The notes under the pieces: generated by a model
What the model was told of the DNA's origin: nothing
Database searches by the model: none
Seen by the model: only the letters and a program-made list of their open reading frames with translations
Position numbers and translations under genes: made by a program
Shown here: piece by piece, positions 35,690-46,889 of the stretch
Layout of the letters: each line of letters opens with the position of its first letter
Position numbering within the stretch: position 1 is the stretch's first letter
Assembly: GCF_040183065.1 (NCBI RefSeq)
Contig: NC_091124.1
Coordinates: 91,112,001-91,176,000, forward strand
Source of the DNA: Periplaneta americana
Lineage: Eukaryota; Arthropoda; Insecta; Blattodea; Blattidae
Length of the DNA stretch: 64,000 bases
Direction of reading: 5' to 3'

Positions 35690-36300
35690 ATGATTTATTT
35701 TCGCTGGCACAGTTAAGGCCATAAGGCCTTCTCTTCCACTCAACCAGGCTTAATCAATACAATATATATTTAAATTACGAATATTTACACTACACTTAAA
35801 ACAATACAATATATATTTAAATTACGAATATTTACACTACACTTAAAACATTCTCCAGCAATATTCTTCAGTTAAGTTTTAACGACTAGTACATGTTTAT
35901 TTAAATTTAAATAAACCTTTAAGATAAAGTAGTAACTTAATTTATGAGTTAATTTAATTCAATCAATTATAATTAAGTTGAGATAGCTAGTAAAATGATG
36001 ACAATTAATTTAATATAAGTTTACTAGAACTATGTCATAGGGAGAAAAAATATAAATCTAAAATATATTGATATATTAATGTAATTAAATTAGAGGTTTT
36101 GTATCCTATTTAGAGAAATTAATGATAATAATAAGAATGGACAGATGTTAGTTTCATTATAAGTAACAAATATTTATCAGTAATTAATCTGTCAAGTAAG
36201 AATTTATGTAATTTTGACCTAAATGAAGTTATTGTCCAACAACCCCTTACATCACTCGGAAGCGAGTTCCAATTTCTAGCAACTGAAACTGTATAAGATG
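35690..36300 (-). mobile_element. LINE 3' end (CR1/L2/Jockey-like C-terminus)
   Basis: On minus the segment starts with YTVSVARNWNSLPSDVRGC, then SFRSKLHKFLLDR. This is the WNSLP..V block that ends the polyprotein of many non-LTR retrotransposons. An AT-rich 3' UTR follows with a 47-bp tandem duplication and an AGAAGGCCTTATGGCCTT hairpin. It ends in an ATTCTATTCTATTC tail at 35,690. The reverse transcriptase is missing. Confidence 0.78.
35755..35849. repeat. 47-bp tandem duplication
   Basis: Two nearly identical units containing AATATATATTTAAATTACG start 47 bp apart (35,761 and 35,808) within the LINE 3' UTR. Confidence 0.92.
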
Positions 36301-37363
36301 AAGAATATAAGTGACTTTACTCATTTCTTCCTTCTTCATGTAATCGTCAACGTTAGTAATAATCTCCCGGTTTTGACTGTGCAGTGTTTTTACTTTCAAT
36401 TTGGAAACTATAGAAGGGATAATGAATTAATAAATCATTACAATTACAAACTAGTAACACTCAAAAATCTGCGTCACGCAAGAATATTCCGGGGACTGTA
36501 CGCTGACATAGTCTCAGCAAATGAACAGAGATTATTTGTGGCGGGGATTTACTACGTAAGTGAGACTGGCTATAGGCTCGCCTTTTGGATATGGCCAACA
36601 AGGTCATTCTTCAAAATCCCTTGCGAGGCCTGTAGCCACCATTATTATACTGACATGACTGTACAATCCATGTCCGCGTCTACAACAAGGAAAAGCACAT
36701 TTCGACATGTACAAATAACAAAACATACAAAGTGATTAAACAACCCGAACATTCTGAAAACGACGCAGCCCTGAAAAGTATAACAGGCTGGAACTATATG
36801 CAGTAAAACTGGATACTGTGACTGGAATCCTACAAAATAAAATCTCAGAAGCAACTAAAGCTGTTTCAATCTACATCTGATGTATAACTATATTTCTATG
36901 TGACAAGTGTTCCTGTGTTATTAACGTAATTTAGTTATTTCTTTGCGTGACATTCAAATATTTTAAGAAGAATGAGAAAACGTTTTAGTAATATGTTTCT
37001 TAAAGGCGGAAAATTAAGCTGTGATAATTATCTAAGCCGACAGGAAATGACAAATTACGTCATTAAATTCTCGTTAAAAATATTCACTGGCTTAAAAATA
37101 CACAAATTACATACAAAATAAACAGTCACACTGAACCAAAAATTATTAGCTACTAGAAGCAAATCCGAACTATAACATAGTAATATTATATTACTTGCTC
37201 TATATTAACATGAATTTTATGTTGACAAACACAGATTAAATGGAGGCGTGGAAGAAAATAGGATTATAAAACTAACTTTGTATAAGCCTGCAAGTAAGAA
37301 AGATATACATACGACCTAGGAAAAAAACAGCTGAATGTAGCCAGAACAGGCTGCCTACTCCTT
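36301..37363. other. unassigned DNA
   Basis: A 145-codon frame at 36,298-36,735 (+) overlaps the LINE end and matches nothing I know. It is likely chance. The remainder is AT-rich with no recognised content. Confidence 0.4.
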
Positions 37364-37443
37364 GAAGAAGAAGAAGAAGAAGAAGAAGAAGAAGAAGAAG
37401 AAGAAGAAGAAGAAGAAGAAGAAGAAGAAGAAGGAGGAGGAGG
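37364..37443. repeat. (GAA)n array
   Basis: About 24 GAA units then GGA units. It may be a LINE tail like that at 29,803, but no coding remnant is clear upstream. Confidence 0.95.
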
Positions 37444-37543
37444 ATTTAACATTACAAACCTACAACAATGAGATTATGACTTTACAAAGGTGGCTGAGAA
37501 ACAGAGACAAGTTACACACATACGGAAGACAACTGAAAAGGAT

Positions 37544-37719
37544 GTCTAGTATATAGTCACAAAGCTCAATACGTAGTAAATATGCATCCACAGATAGTTG
37601 CTAACCACTAGGATCGCTAATATCGCCTCATTATATACAATGCGAAATAGTACCGGCACAGTCTATTGTTCCTAGCACCCTCAAAACTCAAGCTTCGTGA
37701 CTGTATATACTAGACTGTG
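37544..37719. mobile_element. 180-bp MITE, copy 1
   Basis: Shares with copies at 44,720, 46,088 and 47,508 the inverted ends around GTCTAGTATATAGTCACRAAGC and the central block GCTAACCACTAGGATCGCTA. The left terminal CACA is mutated and no target duplication can be read. Confidence 0.85.
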
Positions 37720-38232
37720 GTAGTACTTCATTCAACAATGCTTTCAACTGCAGACGTTATTAAACATCGAAATTCAACGTGCCCGAAAAAAAGCTAACAA
37801 ACTTCACGTGGAGCCCTCTGTTAAGGGCAGGTACTCACGGTTTCACTTCCCTCGCCGAGAAAGATCGTATATTTTCACTTCGTACCGTCATATTTCGTCC
37901 TATGGATTAGTGTATACTCAACTCGTCCTCTCGTGAAGCTAGCTATACGTCAGCTATAACGTAAAAAATAATATCTGAAAAATATTGGGCTGTTCGCTTT
38001 TCTTTCAGACGCCACAAAACCAACTAAAATATGGAAAAGCATATATTAGGGCTTCAGTTTCCTTAAGATAATTTGTATTTTTAAATTGGAGCGGGAGGAT
38101 GCAATTTGTGCAGAAAAAAGTGGTTTCCGTGATATCTTTTACAATTTCGTGTAATCACAGACATTCAAATGGGTACAGGGAGTTTCCTGTACATTGCTGT
38201 TTCATTCACGTACTGAAAGTAAGCAAAAGAAA

Positions 38233-38405
38233 GAAAGGAAAGGAAAGGAAAGGAAAGGAAAGGAAAGGAAAGGAAAGGAAAGGAAAGGAAAGGAAAGGAA
38301 AGGAAAGGAAAGGAAAGGAAAGGAAAGGAAAGGAAAGGAAAAGAAAGGAAAGAAAGAAAGAAAGAGAGGGAACTTTCTTTTTTCTTTCTTTCTTTCTTTC
38401 TTTCT
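38233..38405. repeat. (AAAGG)n then (TTTC)n array
   Basis: About 21 AAAGG units switch to AAAG and then, after a short spacer, to TTTC. The two arms are partly complementary. The array sits inside the hAT copy at a point where copy 2 has only about ten bases. Confidence 0.95.
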
Positions 38406-38572
38406 GGCGGTATCATGTCGCTCTACAAACTCTGTCTCTACAAGCAGTGAGAGGTGGTTTCGTATAGAATGAGAAATTTTTTTTGTTCTGTCGGAGAAAA
38501 TATAATATGTTTACTTTGCTCAACGGTTCAATTAGGAATATATAAAAACATTAATTGCCAAGCTGAATAATG

Positions 38573-38580
38573 TATTATTA

Positions 38581-38620
<40 letters not shown>
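38573..38620. repeat. (ATT)n microsatellite in hAT copy 1
   Basis: About 16 ATT units, located where copy 2 carries the equivalent (AAT)n at 54,101-54,162. Confidence 0.95.
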
Positions 38621-39093
38621 GGCCGCTAAGTATGTGTTTCTATAGTTCTTCTGTACGTGCATGAATATTGATATTTTTAGATCTTCTCCCTAGAAGGATA
38701 AAATTATTAGGTTTTATCTCAATTTTAATCTTCTTAATCTTTAGATGAGGGTAACTATTTATTAGTTATTCATTTAATAATAAAAACTGTAGAAAAACTG
38801 ATTCAATATTATATGCCAACGAACTGTTAAACGCCAGGAATTGACACGTCTTAAATCATAGCTAGGAAGAGAGAGACGACATAAATAAATGTAAGGAAGT
38901 CAGTTACCTAATGGGGTTTGAAATATCTCGTGCTCTAAAGCCTCTTAATAGAGTAGAATTTCTCAAAAGAATAATGATTAAAATAGCTTAAACAACTTGT
39001 TCATAAGAAGTTTTTAATCTTGAAAAACTACGAATTTCTCGACCAAATATCGAGAAGAATTCAGAAAATTCCTAATTATATTCAAGAGGAAGT

Positions 39094-39119
39094 AAAAAAA
39101 AAAAAAAAAAAAAAAAAAA
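39094..39119. repeat. poly-A run within hAT coding relic
   Basis: Twenty-six A between EEV and RTRKIVYY-type codons of the relic. It is therefore an expansion of a Lys-codon stretch, not an mRNA tail. Confidence 0.75.
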
Positions 39120-39246
39120 GAACAAGAAAAATCGTATATTATTCACTGGCTCTTGATGACAGAAGTGACATTACTGATACAGCAAAGCTTCAGATTTTTA
39201 TCCGCGGGATTGATCAAGATGTTAGAGCAGGAACCACCACTGGTTG

Positions 39247-39530
39247 TACAGTACGATTATTTAGTCCTGACAGTCGCCGGAGATGTGAGCCTGGATCAGG
39301 CGAGTCCATTTATTTACGCTAAGGGCTGTTTGGCTTAGTCACTCGCTTGCCTTCGGAGCGATCGGTTGTCATACGTGCGATAGAGCCGTATGCTTCTAGT
39401 ACAATTAAGCTGTACTGCTTTCCTTTACCGACAGCTCGCCCTTATCTCTACTCCGGAGCTCTCCCCACTACTCCTATTACTTCCCCTCTTTCGCATCGCT
39501 GAGCTGTCAGGATTAAATAATCGGTCTGTA
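39247..39530. mobile_element. Tc1/mariner-like MITE, copy Y (284 bp)
   Basis: Inverted relative to copy X (29,965). It has the same TACAG..CGATTATTTAGTCCTGACAG ends and the same interior (for example GGGGAGAGCTCCGGAGTA on minus). It lies within the hAT relic and so is younger than that insertion. Confidence 0.82.
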
Positions 39531-39743
39531 GTTTCCATGCCAAGTACCTTTCCTCCGTCTCCTTACTTCATAGCCTGTTTGCAGCATGTAATCACTGCAG
39601 TTCGAGTTTTGGTCACCGCTGCTATAGATTAATAAATTTTGGAATTCAAATAAGTTCTAGAAAGAGGCAGTGCGCAAGATCATATTCGTTAGTAACACAT
39701 GGGAATTGACTTAAAATGCCAATTTTTCATCCATGTTACGAAA

Positions 39744-39746
<3 letters not shown>

Positions 39747-39792
<46 letters not shown>
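39747..39792. repeat. (TA)n microsatellite
   Basis: About 22 TA units, directly upstream of the retroposon-like repeat at 39,793. Confidence 0.97.
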
Positions 39793-39794
<2 letters not shown>

Positions 39795-40765
39795 TAGCCG
39801 TACCCGTGCGCTCCGCTGCACCCGTTAGAAATAAATATAAAGTAATTACATAATTAAAATAGGACATTTGATCCAGGGAACATTCGTGTTTGATATAAGG
39901 ATAAATCGTTTATTATGTTACTTAATTTAAATTGTATTTGCATAATTAAAATGCGATCATTTTGATCCAGAGACCGCTCATTTGGTCATAAAAATTATTT
40001 TAGGAAATACAGGAAACGAATGTACAGAATAGCCTATCAAGTTTTCTGTGCATAAGAAGCTATTTTAATGTTACCTGTCCTCGATTCACTCAGAAGTTAC
40101 TGTATTAACATTATAGCATTATGCCCATATAGAAAAACTACACTTTCCAATGGTGAATTAATAATTAATTATACAAATCGGTTAATTTAGCTTCTGATAT
40201 TACTTCATACAAACACAGAAACATTCTCTGTAGGCTATCTTTCATAGCTTTCGATTGTTGCTGTCCAAGGCCCCTTATAGACGAAGTCATTTGTTTTTTA
40301 ATCCATTACACGGCCTTAGATGGCAGTTATTTTAATTTTAAAACTCATTTATCTCATTAAATATCAGTCCTATCAAAATTTGTCAAGGAATAAAACTTAT
40401 CGCAAATTATTTTTAAAGAAACTTTTGTTATGTAACATTTTCCACAAAAATCAATGATAAGCGAGATATTTCGATTTATTTAATTCAGGCCCCCTTATAA
40501 CCCCCCCCCCTTAAATAATGTATTTTGAATGCCATATACCCTAAAATCTAAGTTACAACGAACTTAATTTATATTCCAATTTTCATCGAAATCCGTTCAG
40601 CCATTATCGCGTGAAAAGGTAACAAACATACAGACAGACATACAAACAAAAATTAAAAAAAAAAGCGATTTTCGGTTTCAGGGCGGTTAATTATATATGT
40701 TAGGACCAATTATTTTTGGAAAATCGAAAATTACCAGAAAAATTTCGGCTACAGATTTATTATTA

Positions 40766-40766
<1 letters not shown>
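39793..40766 (+). mobile_element. non-coding retroposon-like repeat, full copy
   Basis: Starts ACTAGCCGTACCCGTGCG and ends with AAATCCGTTCAGCCATTATC, then GTAACAAACATACAGACAGA, and a tail at TTATTATTAGTGTGTG. The TCCGTTCAG..ACATACAGACAGACA module near the 3' end is characteristic of RTE-like LINEs and related retroposons in insects (from memory). No open frame, so it is probably non-autonomous. It sits between two TA/GT microsatellites. The 5' part recurs at 9753. Confidence 0.6.

Positions 40767-40797
<31 letters not shown>
40767..40797. repeat. (GT)n(TA)n microsatellite
   Basis: Eight or nine GT units then TA units at the 3' end of the repeat. Confidence 0.95.
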
Positions 40798-41538
40798 TGG
40801 TTTCTGAGCTAAACTCCCTTTTCTTGTTTAAAGAGAGAAAGAACATGCGGTTGTTATCTTTCTTTTTCGAATTAATGTTGCGCGTTAGTACTCCTTTGGT
40901 TTCTTTTCAGTTTTTTTTTTTATTATTATTAGACCGATTTGTTATTATGTGCAAATTTTCCAGCAACCTGTCCAACTACATTGGAACGGGTCACATGAGT
41001 GTAGACTGGGATTAAATCTGGCAGCAATGCACGTCACGCTAATGTGTTCAATATGATTAGTGGCATGCGAGGTGGGCCTCTTTTATAACTGCCCACAAAT
41101 CAGCTGTCAATCCGAAATTTATTTTACATCGCGGATTAAAACATCTTCTCCAGAACTTTGTTTTCATATTCCCACAATTATGTCCGATCGATTCAATCAC
41201 AAACGAGCGGGGCGAGGAAATAAAAACCTGCCAAAACAAAATTGGAGTACGTGCAAACAGAGACAATCAATCTTCATTTGGCAGGGGATGTAGAACACAG
41301 AGGCTCATGCAAATCAAAATTTTAAATTCATGGAAATTAACGTCATGTCAAGTGGAATGTGACACCATGTGCAAATTTTAGTTTCGAATTAAGATAGAAT
41401 ATCGCAATACGCCTAAGTAGGGGGCGAATTTTAGCATATTTGCGTATCTTATTCCTTGGTTGCAAATCATAATATGATATTATTATGTTATCACTGCATA
41501 AATGCATTTTAAGCTATTTGTAAACAAAGGTCAAGATT
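40798..41538. other. unassigned DNA
   Basis: Nothing recognised. A 14-bp stretch at 41,525-41,538 is the left target duplication of the next element. Confidence 0.45.
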
Positions 41539-41848
41539 GCAAATCAAGCTTTCAGGTATAACTCCCTGTAAAGTTGATTTGAATAATTTCGAGGGAAAAA
41601 TTGTTCCGGGGCCGGGAATCGAACCCGGGACCTTTGGTTTAACGTACCAACGCTCTCCCAACTGAGCTACCCGGGAACTCTACCAGACACCGATCCAATT
41701 TTTTTTAGGTCTGTGGATATAGAGGGAAAAATTGGATCGGTGTCTGGTAGAGTTCCCGGGTAGCTCAGTTGGGAGAGCGTTGGTACGTTAAACCAAAGGT
41801 CCCGGGTTCGATGCCCGGCCCCGGAACAATTTTTACCTCGAAATTATT
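41539..41848. mobile_element. two tRNA-like retroposons head to head (foldback)
   Basis: The direct repeats CAAAGGTCAAGATT at 41,525-41,538 and 41,849-41,862 flank the unit. Arms 41,580-41,704 and 41,727-41,850 are near-perfect reverse complements with a 22-bp spacer. Each arm holds a tRNA-like cloverleaf. On plus at 41,752-41,824 the acceptor TCCCGGG pairs with CCCCGGA with one mismatch, the D arm is GCTC..GAGC, and the anticodon stem TTGGT/ACCAA encloses the loop ACGTTAA (GUU, formally Asn but with C at position 33). The T arm is CCGGGTTCGATGCCCGG. The strong fold, paired arrangement and flanking repeat favour SINE-like retroposons, not host tRNA genes. Confidence 0.85.
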
Positions 41849-41862
41849 CAAAGGTCAAGATT

Positions 41863-42664
41863 TTATATAATTACATAAGTATATATGCATATTTAAAAGG
41901 TTAACGCATATTTCAGCTTTTAGCGCACAGAAACGCATATTTTGTTATTTTATCTGGTACTTAAACCAAGATTAAGAATAAGAAAAATAGCAAAAATGAA
42001 ATACAGAAAAAACACAGACATTGAAACACATTTCAATACGTACCCTATGTAGTTATATTTTATTTATTGCAATCTGACAAGATGCAAACAGTGCACTGTT
42101 GTCGGCGAATCATTGCAGACAATTCCGCGGCAATCAGCAAAGCACTCCATAACGAAGTGCATTGCTGACCCTCGCAAATACATAATATAGAGACGTTATG
42201 ATGGAATGAAAGTTGAGATTAAAAGAACAGATAATCAAAACAAGAAGCCGCTTTATCGTCTACTTTGCACGTGCATAAGATTTTGATAGTTGTCACGAGA
42301 ACGTTGCAATATGATATGCGCGGAAATTGCAGGAAGTGTTGATAGAGTTCTTTGTGCTCGGTAAACTCGAATTTCTCCGCCTGTTAACAATAACATGGGC
42401 CCGATAAAACAATTTCAGTCTTCTACTTGCCGACTTGGCAAATCAGAATATTTCATTGACTGTTGTGACAAGTCAGAGGAAATTCGATAGTGTGTAAAGA
42501 AAATTGTGTTTCAGAACAACTTACGCGCAAGAAAATTATCAATTTAATTTGGAATTAGTTTTATCGACGATGCCGAACGAAACAATGTGCCAGAAGTGTA
42601 ATGCTTAAGCAGTGGGTTGAAGGACATGCCACTTCAACAACTGATAGCACGGTATATATACGTT
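41863..42664. other. unassigned DNA
   Basis: Nothing recognised. Confidence 0.45.
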
Positions 42665-42775
42665 GATATTCCGAAGAAACTAGTTCGATTAATTAAAATG
42701 TGTCTCAGTGAAACGTACAGTAGAGTCCATATAGGCCAGTTTTCCAATTCACTGCGGGCTTAAAAACAAGGATGT
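42665..42775 (+). pseudogene. LINE reverse-transcriptase fragment
   Basis: Plus-strand reading gives DIPKKLVRLIKMCLSETYS followed by RVHIGQF. After a frameshift, HCGLK-type sequence follows, corresponding to the reverse-transcriptase palm segment just upstream of the GLKQGD motif. From memory this belongs to the same family as the C-terminal copies at 13,270, 21,528 and 46,890. Both sides are truncated. Confidence 0.72.
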
Positions 42776-43235
42776 ATAATCGTCAATATGCTCAAATCAT
42801 ATGTGTATCAGAAAAACCGCCAATAATAGTAATTTGCTTAAAATAAAATAGTTTTTTTTTTTAATTTTAACAATGCAAATTTTTGTTATTTTTGTGCATA
42901 TATCTTGGTTATTACGTGCATACGTGCATCCTTATGTTGCCGCTTTTAAGTGCATATGAATCCGCACCCTTAATAATATATAGTGAAATGTCTACAATGT
43001 TACAAGTTCTGTTACCAGTATTCTGTTACACTGAAATGTTTATATAAAACAATTACTTCTGTGCATTTAAAATTTTTTTTTATCGAGCTAGGGACTTGAA
43101 CATATGATCCAAGTGGAATTTAGTAGCTTCGTTAAAACAAATAAAAATTTACTATTTTAATTTTTCACTTAACAGTTTTCACAGTCTGAACTGTCAACGT
43201 AGAGAAAAGAAGATAATTAAATTTGCAAACTCATT

Positions 43236-43310
43236 TCACTTGATGTTGAAAAAGCTTTTGATAAGCTGAGGAGGCCAGTTTTATTTAAACCTCCCAAATT
43301 TAGGCTAGTG
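43236..43310 (+). pseudogene. small LINE reverse-transcriptase motif relic
   Basis: Plus-strand reading LISLDVEKAFDKL matches the reverse-transcriptase motif with the first catalytic Asp (LDxxxAFD). Only about 25 codons remain. In a single element this motif would precede the segment at 42,665, so it comes from a different insertion. Confidence 0.55.
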
Positions 43311-44319
43311 CTACAATATCCAAGAGTAACTGTGATAAAAATAAAGATTAATAACAAAATCATGCATCCAAACAAAGAATGTTATCTCTTAACTCCTTAA
43401 TTTAGTTCCCATGCTGAAGTGTCCCTTATAATGCGAGAGTAAGAACTATGGTGCGACTTCAAAAGCAAGAGGATGGAATACCCATTTCTCTTCTTTTGTG
43501 TGTGGATTTACTGACAATACCGAAAGGTACGTGGCAATGATTTTGCATCCCTTTTGGCGAGTTGAGATGGAACGTAATTTTTAACAGTATTATGCCACAA
43601 CACATAATCAACGTTTTTATGCAAGTAGGACTAATTCATGCAATATACGATGATATAGTTAAAGGCAATTATGTACATATATAGCTCTCCACCATCAAAC
43701 TTAACCCCACTTTATTTCACTCAGACCTTTGAAAGATAAATGAACAAAGCAAATACGAATTGTCTTAAAAAACGAAAAATCACAGTCAAAACTTCATCCC
43801 CATTTCTCACATAGAAGCAGCGAACGATACGTGGAAGGTGCCAAAAATGTATGAAACGAAAACAGTTACTTTCAGAAAGTGCTTTATAGATTTCTTAAAT
43901 TGTAAAATGCTCATACGTAATAAATTAATAATTTCCTATGCAGAATTTGTGCCCCTCCTCCTGAAAAACTGGGTATATTTCTCTGAAATACTGAACATTA
44001 AGTTTAGTATTTCAGAGAAATATTTTATGGATTCAAATTATACTTTGACTCAACTCCACACACTTACAACAAACTTTCCAGGCTATCCAACCATCCATCC
44101 ATCCATCCATCCATCCATCCATCCATCCATCAGGTTTTACAATGATCTAAGACATCTTCCTGTAACCATTTTAGGATTTCTTAGCCACTCTCCATTCTCC
44201 CATGCCCCATCTTCCAATCCCCTTTCTCTCACTGTTGTAATTATAAGTGTTCTATAGTGTTCTTTGACCCTATTGACCCTCTATAGGGCTTTAATTTAAT
44301 TTGTATTACTTTTGTCACT

Positions 44320-44321
<2 letters not shown>
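43311..44321. other. unassigned DNA with a hairpin and an ATCC array
   Basis: Includes a perfect 18-bp inverted repeat (43,975-43,992 and 44,006-44,023, 13-bp loop) and a (CATC)n array at 44,091-44,131. The frame at 43,838-44,257 crosses that array and is not recognised. Confidence 0.6.
44091..44131. repeat. (ATCC)n microsatellite
   Basis: About ten ATCC units. Confidence 0.96.

Positions 44322-44378
<57 letters not shown>
44322..44378. repeat. (TA)n microsatellite
   Basis: About 28 TA units. Confidence 0.97.
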
Positions 44379-44381
<3 letters not shown>

Positions 44382-44398
44382 TTTTTGTGTGTTATCTG

Positions 44399-44640
44399 TC
44401 AGATTAAATAAACAATTATTCTTTGTGTCCATGTCAATTTTGGTCTTTCTCTCTTCCTTTTTACCGTTGAAATCCACTCATTCATCTTCTTCGGCAATCT
44501 ATCTTCTGGCATCTTCTTCAGATAACAAAACCATCTTAATTGTTTTGTTTTTTCTACAGTATTTCCAACGCTATATCTTTTCATAATGAACAAGTAATTC
44601 TTCAAATTTATAACAAGGTATCCCATGTATCTGGCTCAAC
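44399..44640 (-). pseudogene. LINE C-terminal fragment
   Basis: On minus: TKQLRWFCYLKKMPEDRLPK, then KRKRERPKLTWTQRI. This is the RLRW.GH..RM...R..K......RGRPK..W signature downstream of reverse transcriptase in many non-LTR elements. The GH is changed to CY. It is truncated at both ends, and a TA microsatellite lies on the 3' side. Confidence 0.68.
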
Positions 44641-44719
44641 AAAAATAATTTCTTTCTTAGGCGCCCAATATAAAACTGTTTCAAATAAAAGATATTTAAG
44701 TGCAATGGGAAATTAATAC

Positions 44720-44901
44720 CACAGTCTAGTCTATACAGTCACGAAGCTCAATACGTAGGGAATATGTATCCATAGATACTTGCTAACCACTAGGATCGCT
44801 ACTATCGCCTCGTCACAGACAATGCGAATAGTACCGGCACAGTCCATTGTTCCCCTCAACAACTCAAGCTTCGTGACTATAAGGTATAATACTATACTGT
44901 G
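44720..44901. mobile_element. 180-bp MITE, copy 2
   Basis: Ends CACAGTCTAGTC and ACTATACTGTG. Flanking 7-mers TTAATAC (44,713-44,719) and TTAATAT (44,902-44,908) match at six of seven. Confidence 0.9.
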
Positions 44902-44908
44902 TTAATAT

Positions 44909-46080
44909 AATAGATGTATCTTTCTTGTAGCCTTATTCATTAAGCAGATAAAGTAATGACATTCTTTTATAAATGGCACCATGTACTTTTTATGCAATGA
45001 ATCATATAATCTCTTCAGGCCTGTTCAAAAATGTATTTGCCTTTAGCTCAGATTCGTTAAAAATGGATTATGCAACATTATTCTGCGGAGGTATTCAATT
45101 ATAATACTCAAAAAAATTTCTTTACTGGGACAATTTTCTAAATTTTAAAATTTCCGGAAAATTTTTCATCACTAGCCGCAAGACGGGACAGACTGAGGTT
45201 GTATGAGCTGTCACACGAAACGAAACGATGTGAGATTAAATGTGAAGTGAAATGAAATATTAAAATACATAAACAAGGATAACCATTCCAGAAGATGTGA
45301 ACCACAAATCTCAGAAGACTTGGCAAAACTTAAGTCTGGTTTTTTATGACAAAGTTTCGGTTGCCTGACCTATGCCTGCATCTACCGGCACAAAATGTCC
45401 ATCAAAAAACTACTGGATAAGTTGTTGGCTTGATAGGGGATATCTACTCATACTAGCTAAACGTGTGGATAAACATTATCTTCAAAGGATAAGAACTGGA
45501 TATCACTCGCTGCCAATTATAGATAAATAAAGCTCAATAAGAGAGGAGATAGCAGTGCAATGCGGCATACGAGCTCAAATTCAAATGAATTTTATATGCT
45601 TGCCGCACTCGTCACTGAAAACGAATTACAGCTTATTAGAAATCTCATTCCAACCCATTGTGGCGCATCAGCGCCAACTAACCACTGATAACGAGATTTT
45701 CTGGTGTGGTAATAAGTAAATCACACGATGGACCAACTAACTGCGTTGGGCCGCATTGCTATACATTCCTAATGTAATTTTGGTGTTAAATTGGAAGGTT
45801 CTTAATTCTTTTGTGTCCTTGAAAAGTAATCGTTCACACAGTAATCCTGCGAGTGAATGTAAATAGATTTCACGTTTGATTACGGCAACACTGGAGTTGC
45901 TGATGAACAGTCTCACAACAAATTCAATTCCAACAACCATTTCGCAACAGAAATTTACTTAGGGGAGAGGTTTTTGTAAAGTGTGAATAGATTAACAGAT
46001 AATCAATAAATAAAGAAAAACAAACGTAATTTAGCTATAATTTAGGCCACGCTCAATCAATGAATATTTGTTTTTGAGGA
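44909..46080. other. unassigned DNA
   Basis: Nothing recognised. Confidence 0.45.
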
Positions 46081-46087
46081 TTACTAT

Positions 46088-46264
46088 CACAGTCTAGTAT
46101 ATAGTCACGAAGCTTCAGTTTTGAGGGCACTAGGAACAATAGACTGTGCAGGTACTATTTCGCATTGTCTAATGAGCGATAGTAGCGATCCTAGTGGTTA
46201 GCAACTATATATGGATGCATATTTACTACGTATTGAGCTTCGTGACTGTATTTACTAGACTGTC
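46088..46264. mobile_element. 180-bp MITE, copy 3 (opposite orientation)
   Basis: Inverted relative to copies 1, 2 and 4. Flanking 7-mers TTACTAT (46,081-46,087) and TTACAAT (46,265-46,271) match at six of seven. Confidence 0.9.
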
Positions 46265-46271
46265 TTACAAT

Positions 46272-46889
46272 GGTTATTAGATCCGTGGGACGTACTAGTA
46301 GGCCTAAGCCTTTGTCTAAGGCCGCTACATTCTGCATTGGACATTTTGTCTCGGACAAGACGGTTTTATCTCGGACCGTCTGATGTGACTGTGATTATAC
46401 ACATTCTTATGAGGCTGCGTCATACTGCATCGGGCATTTGTCCCAGGCGTATGCTCTCTTCACATTATCTTTAAAGTGGATGCAAGCTCAGTTGGGCAGT
46501 ATGCAGCAAGCGCAGTTCAAGATGATACGGTGAATGGTGCAAGGATTTTTCACTGTTATACTAAATAAACACCTAAAATCTTGTAAATCATGTGTCAGAA
46601 TTGAGTGTAATAACTTTATGCTAAAAAAACAAGTTTGTTTTCATTTCTTACAGTACCTGCAATCAGAGACATCCAGCTGAAAATAATATGCTGTACAACG
46701 TACAACATCGTATAGCCTATAATAACACTCCGTGGATAGCAGCCAATAGGAAAACGGACAGTTATCTCGAACGACTGGAATTCTATCGAGACCTTTTGAA
46801 CTTTCTATTTTCAATTTTATATCCTATTCTGGCCAAGGGGCGACACGTATCATGTTGATTCTAGGTAACCTTATTCCTTATTTACTTAT
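46272..46889. other. unassigned DNA
   Basis: Nothing recognised. At 46,320-46,450 a TCTCGGAC motif and a GCATYGGRCATTTGTC motif each occur twice, hinting at a degraded repeat. Confidence 0.4.

Larger units (their letters stand above)
38135..39621 (+). mobile_element. hAT element with degraded transposase, copy 1
   Basis: The right end TTTGGTCACCGCTG (39,608-39,621) is the complement of the CAGCGGTGACCAAA end seen on copy 2 (54,453). Between about 38,900 and 39,246 frame-shifted plus-strand readings resemble a GTF2IRD2/ZBED-type hAT transposase. They are GFEISRALKPLNRVEFLKR, MIKIA, LRISRPN, SRRIQKIPNYIQEE and YYSLALDDRSDITDTAKL (the LDxSxD block around the first catalytic Asp), then FIRGID. 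A poly-A run expands a Lys stretch inside the gene, and MITE copy Y interrupts it. The rest of the transposase is deleted. The left end is unclear. Confidence 0.75.

Noticed and set aside
36298-36735. 145-codon ORF as a host gene
   Set aside because: It begins at a LINE end, has no domain, homology or codon signal I can recognise, and could arise by chance.
38099-38472. Lys/Glu/Gly-repeat proteins
   Set aside because: They are translations of the AAAGG array.
39020-39120. Processed retrogene ending in poly-A
   Set aside because: hAT coding sequence continues after the A-run, so it is an internal Lys-codon expansion and not a tail.
41608-41824. Two tRNA-Asn-like genes
   Set aside because: The cloverleaf is good, but C occupies position 33, the acceptor has a mismatch, the copies are a foldback pair with a target duplication, and the sequence is unlike insect tRNA-Asn as I know it.
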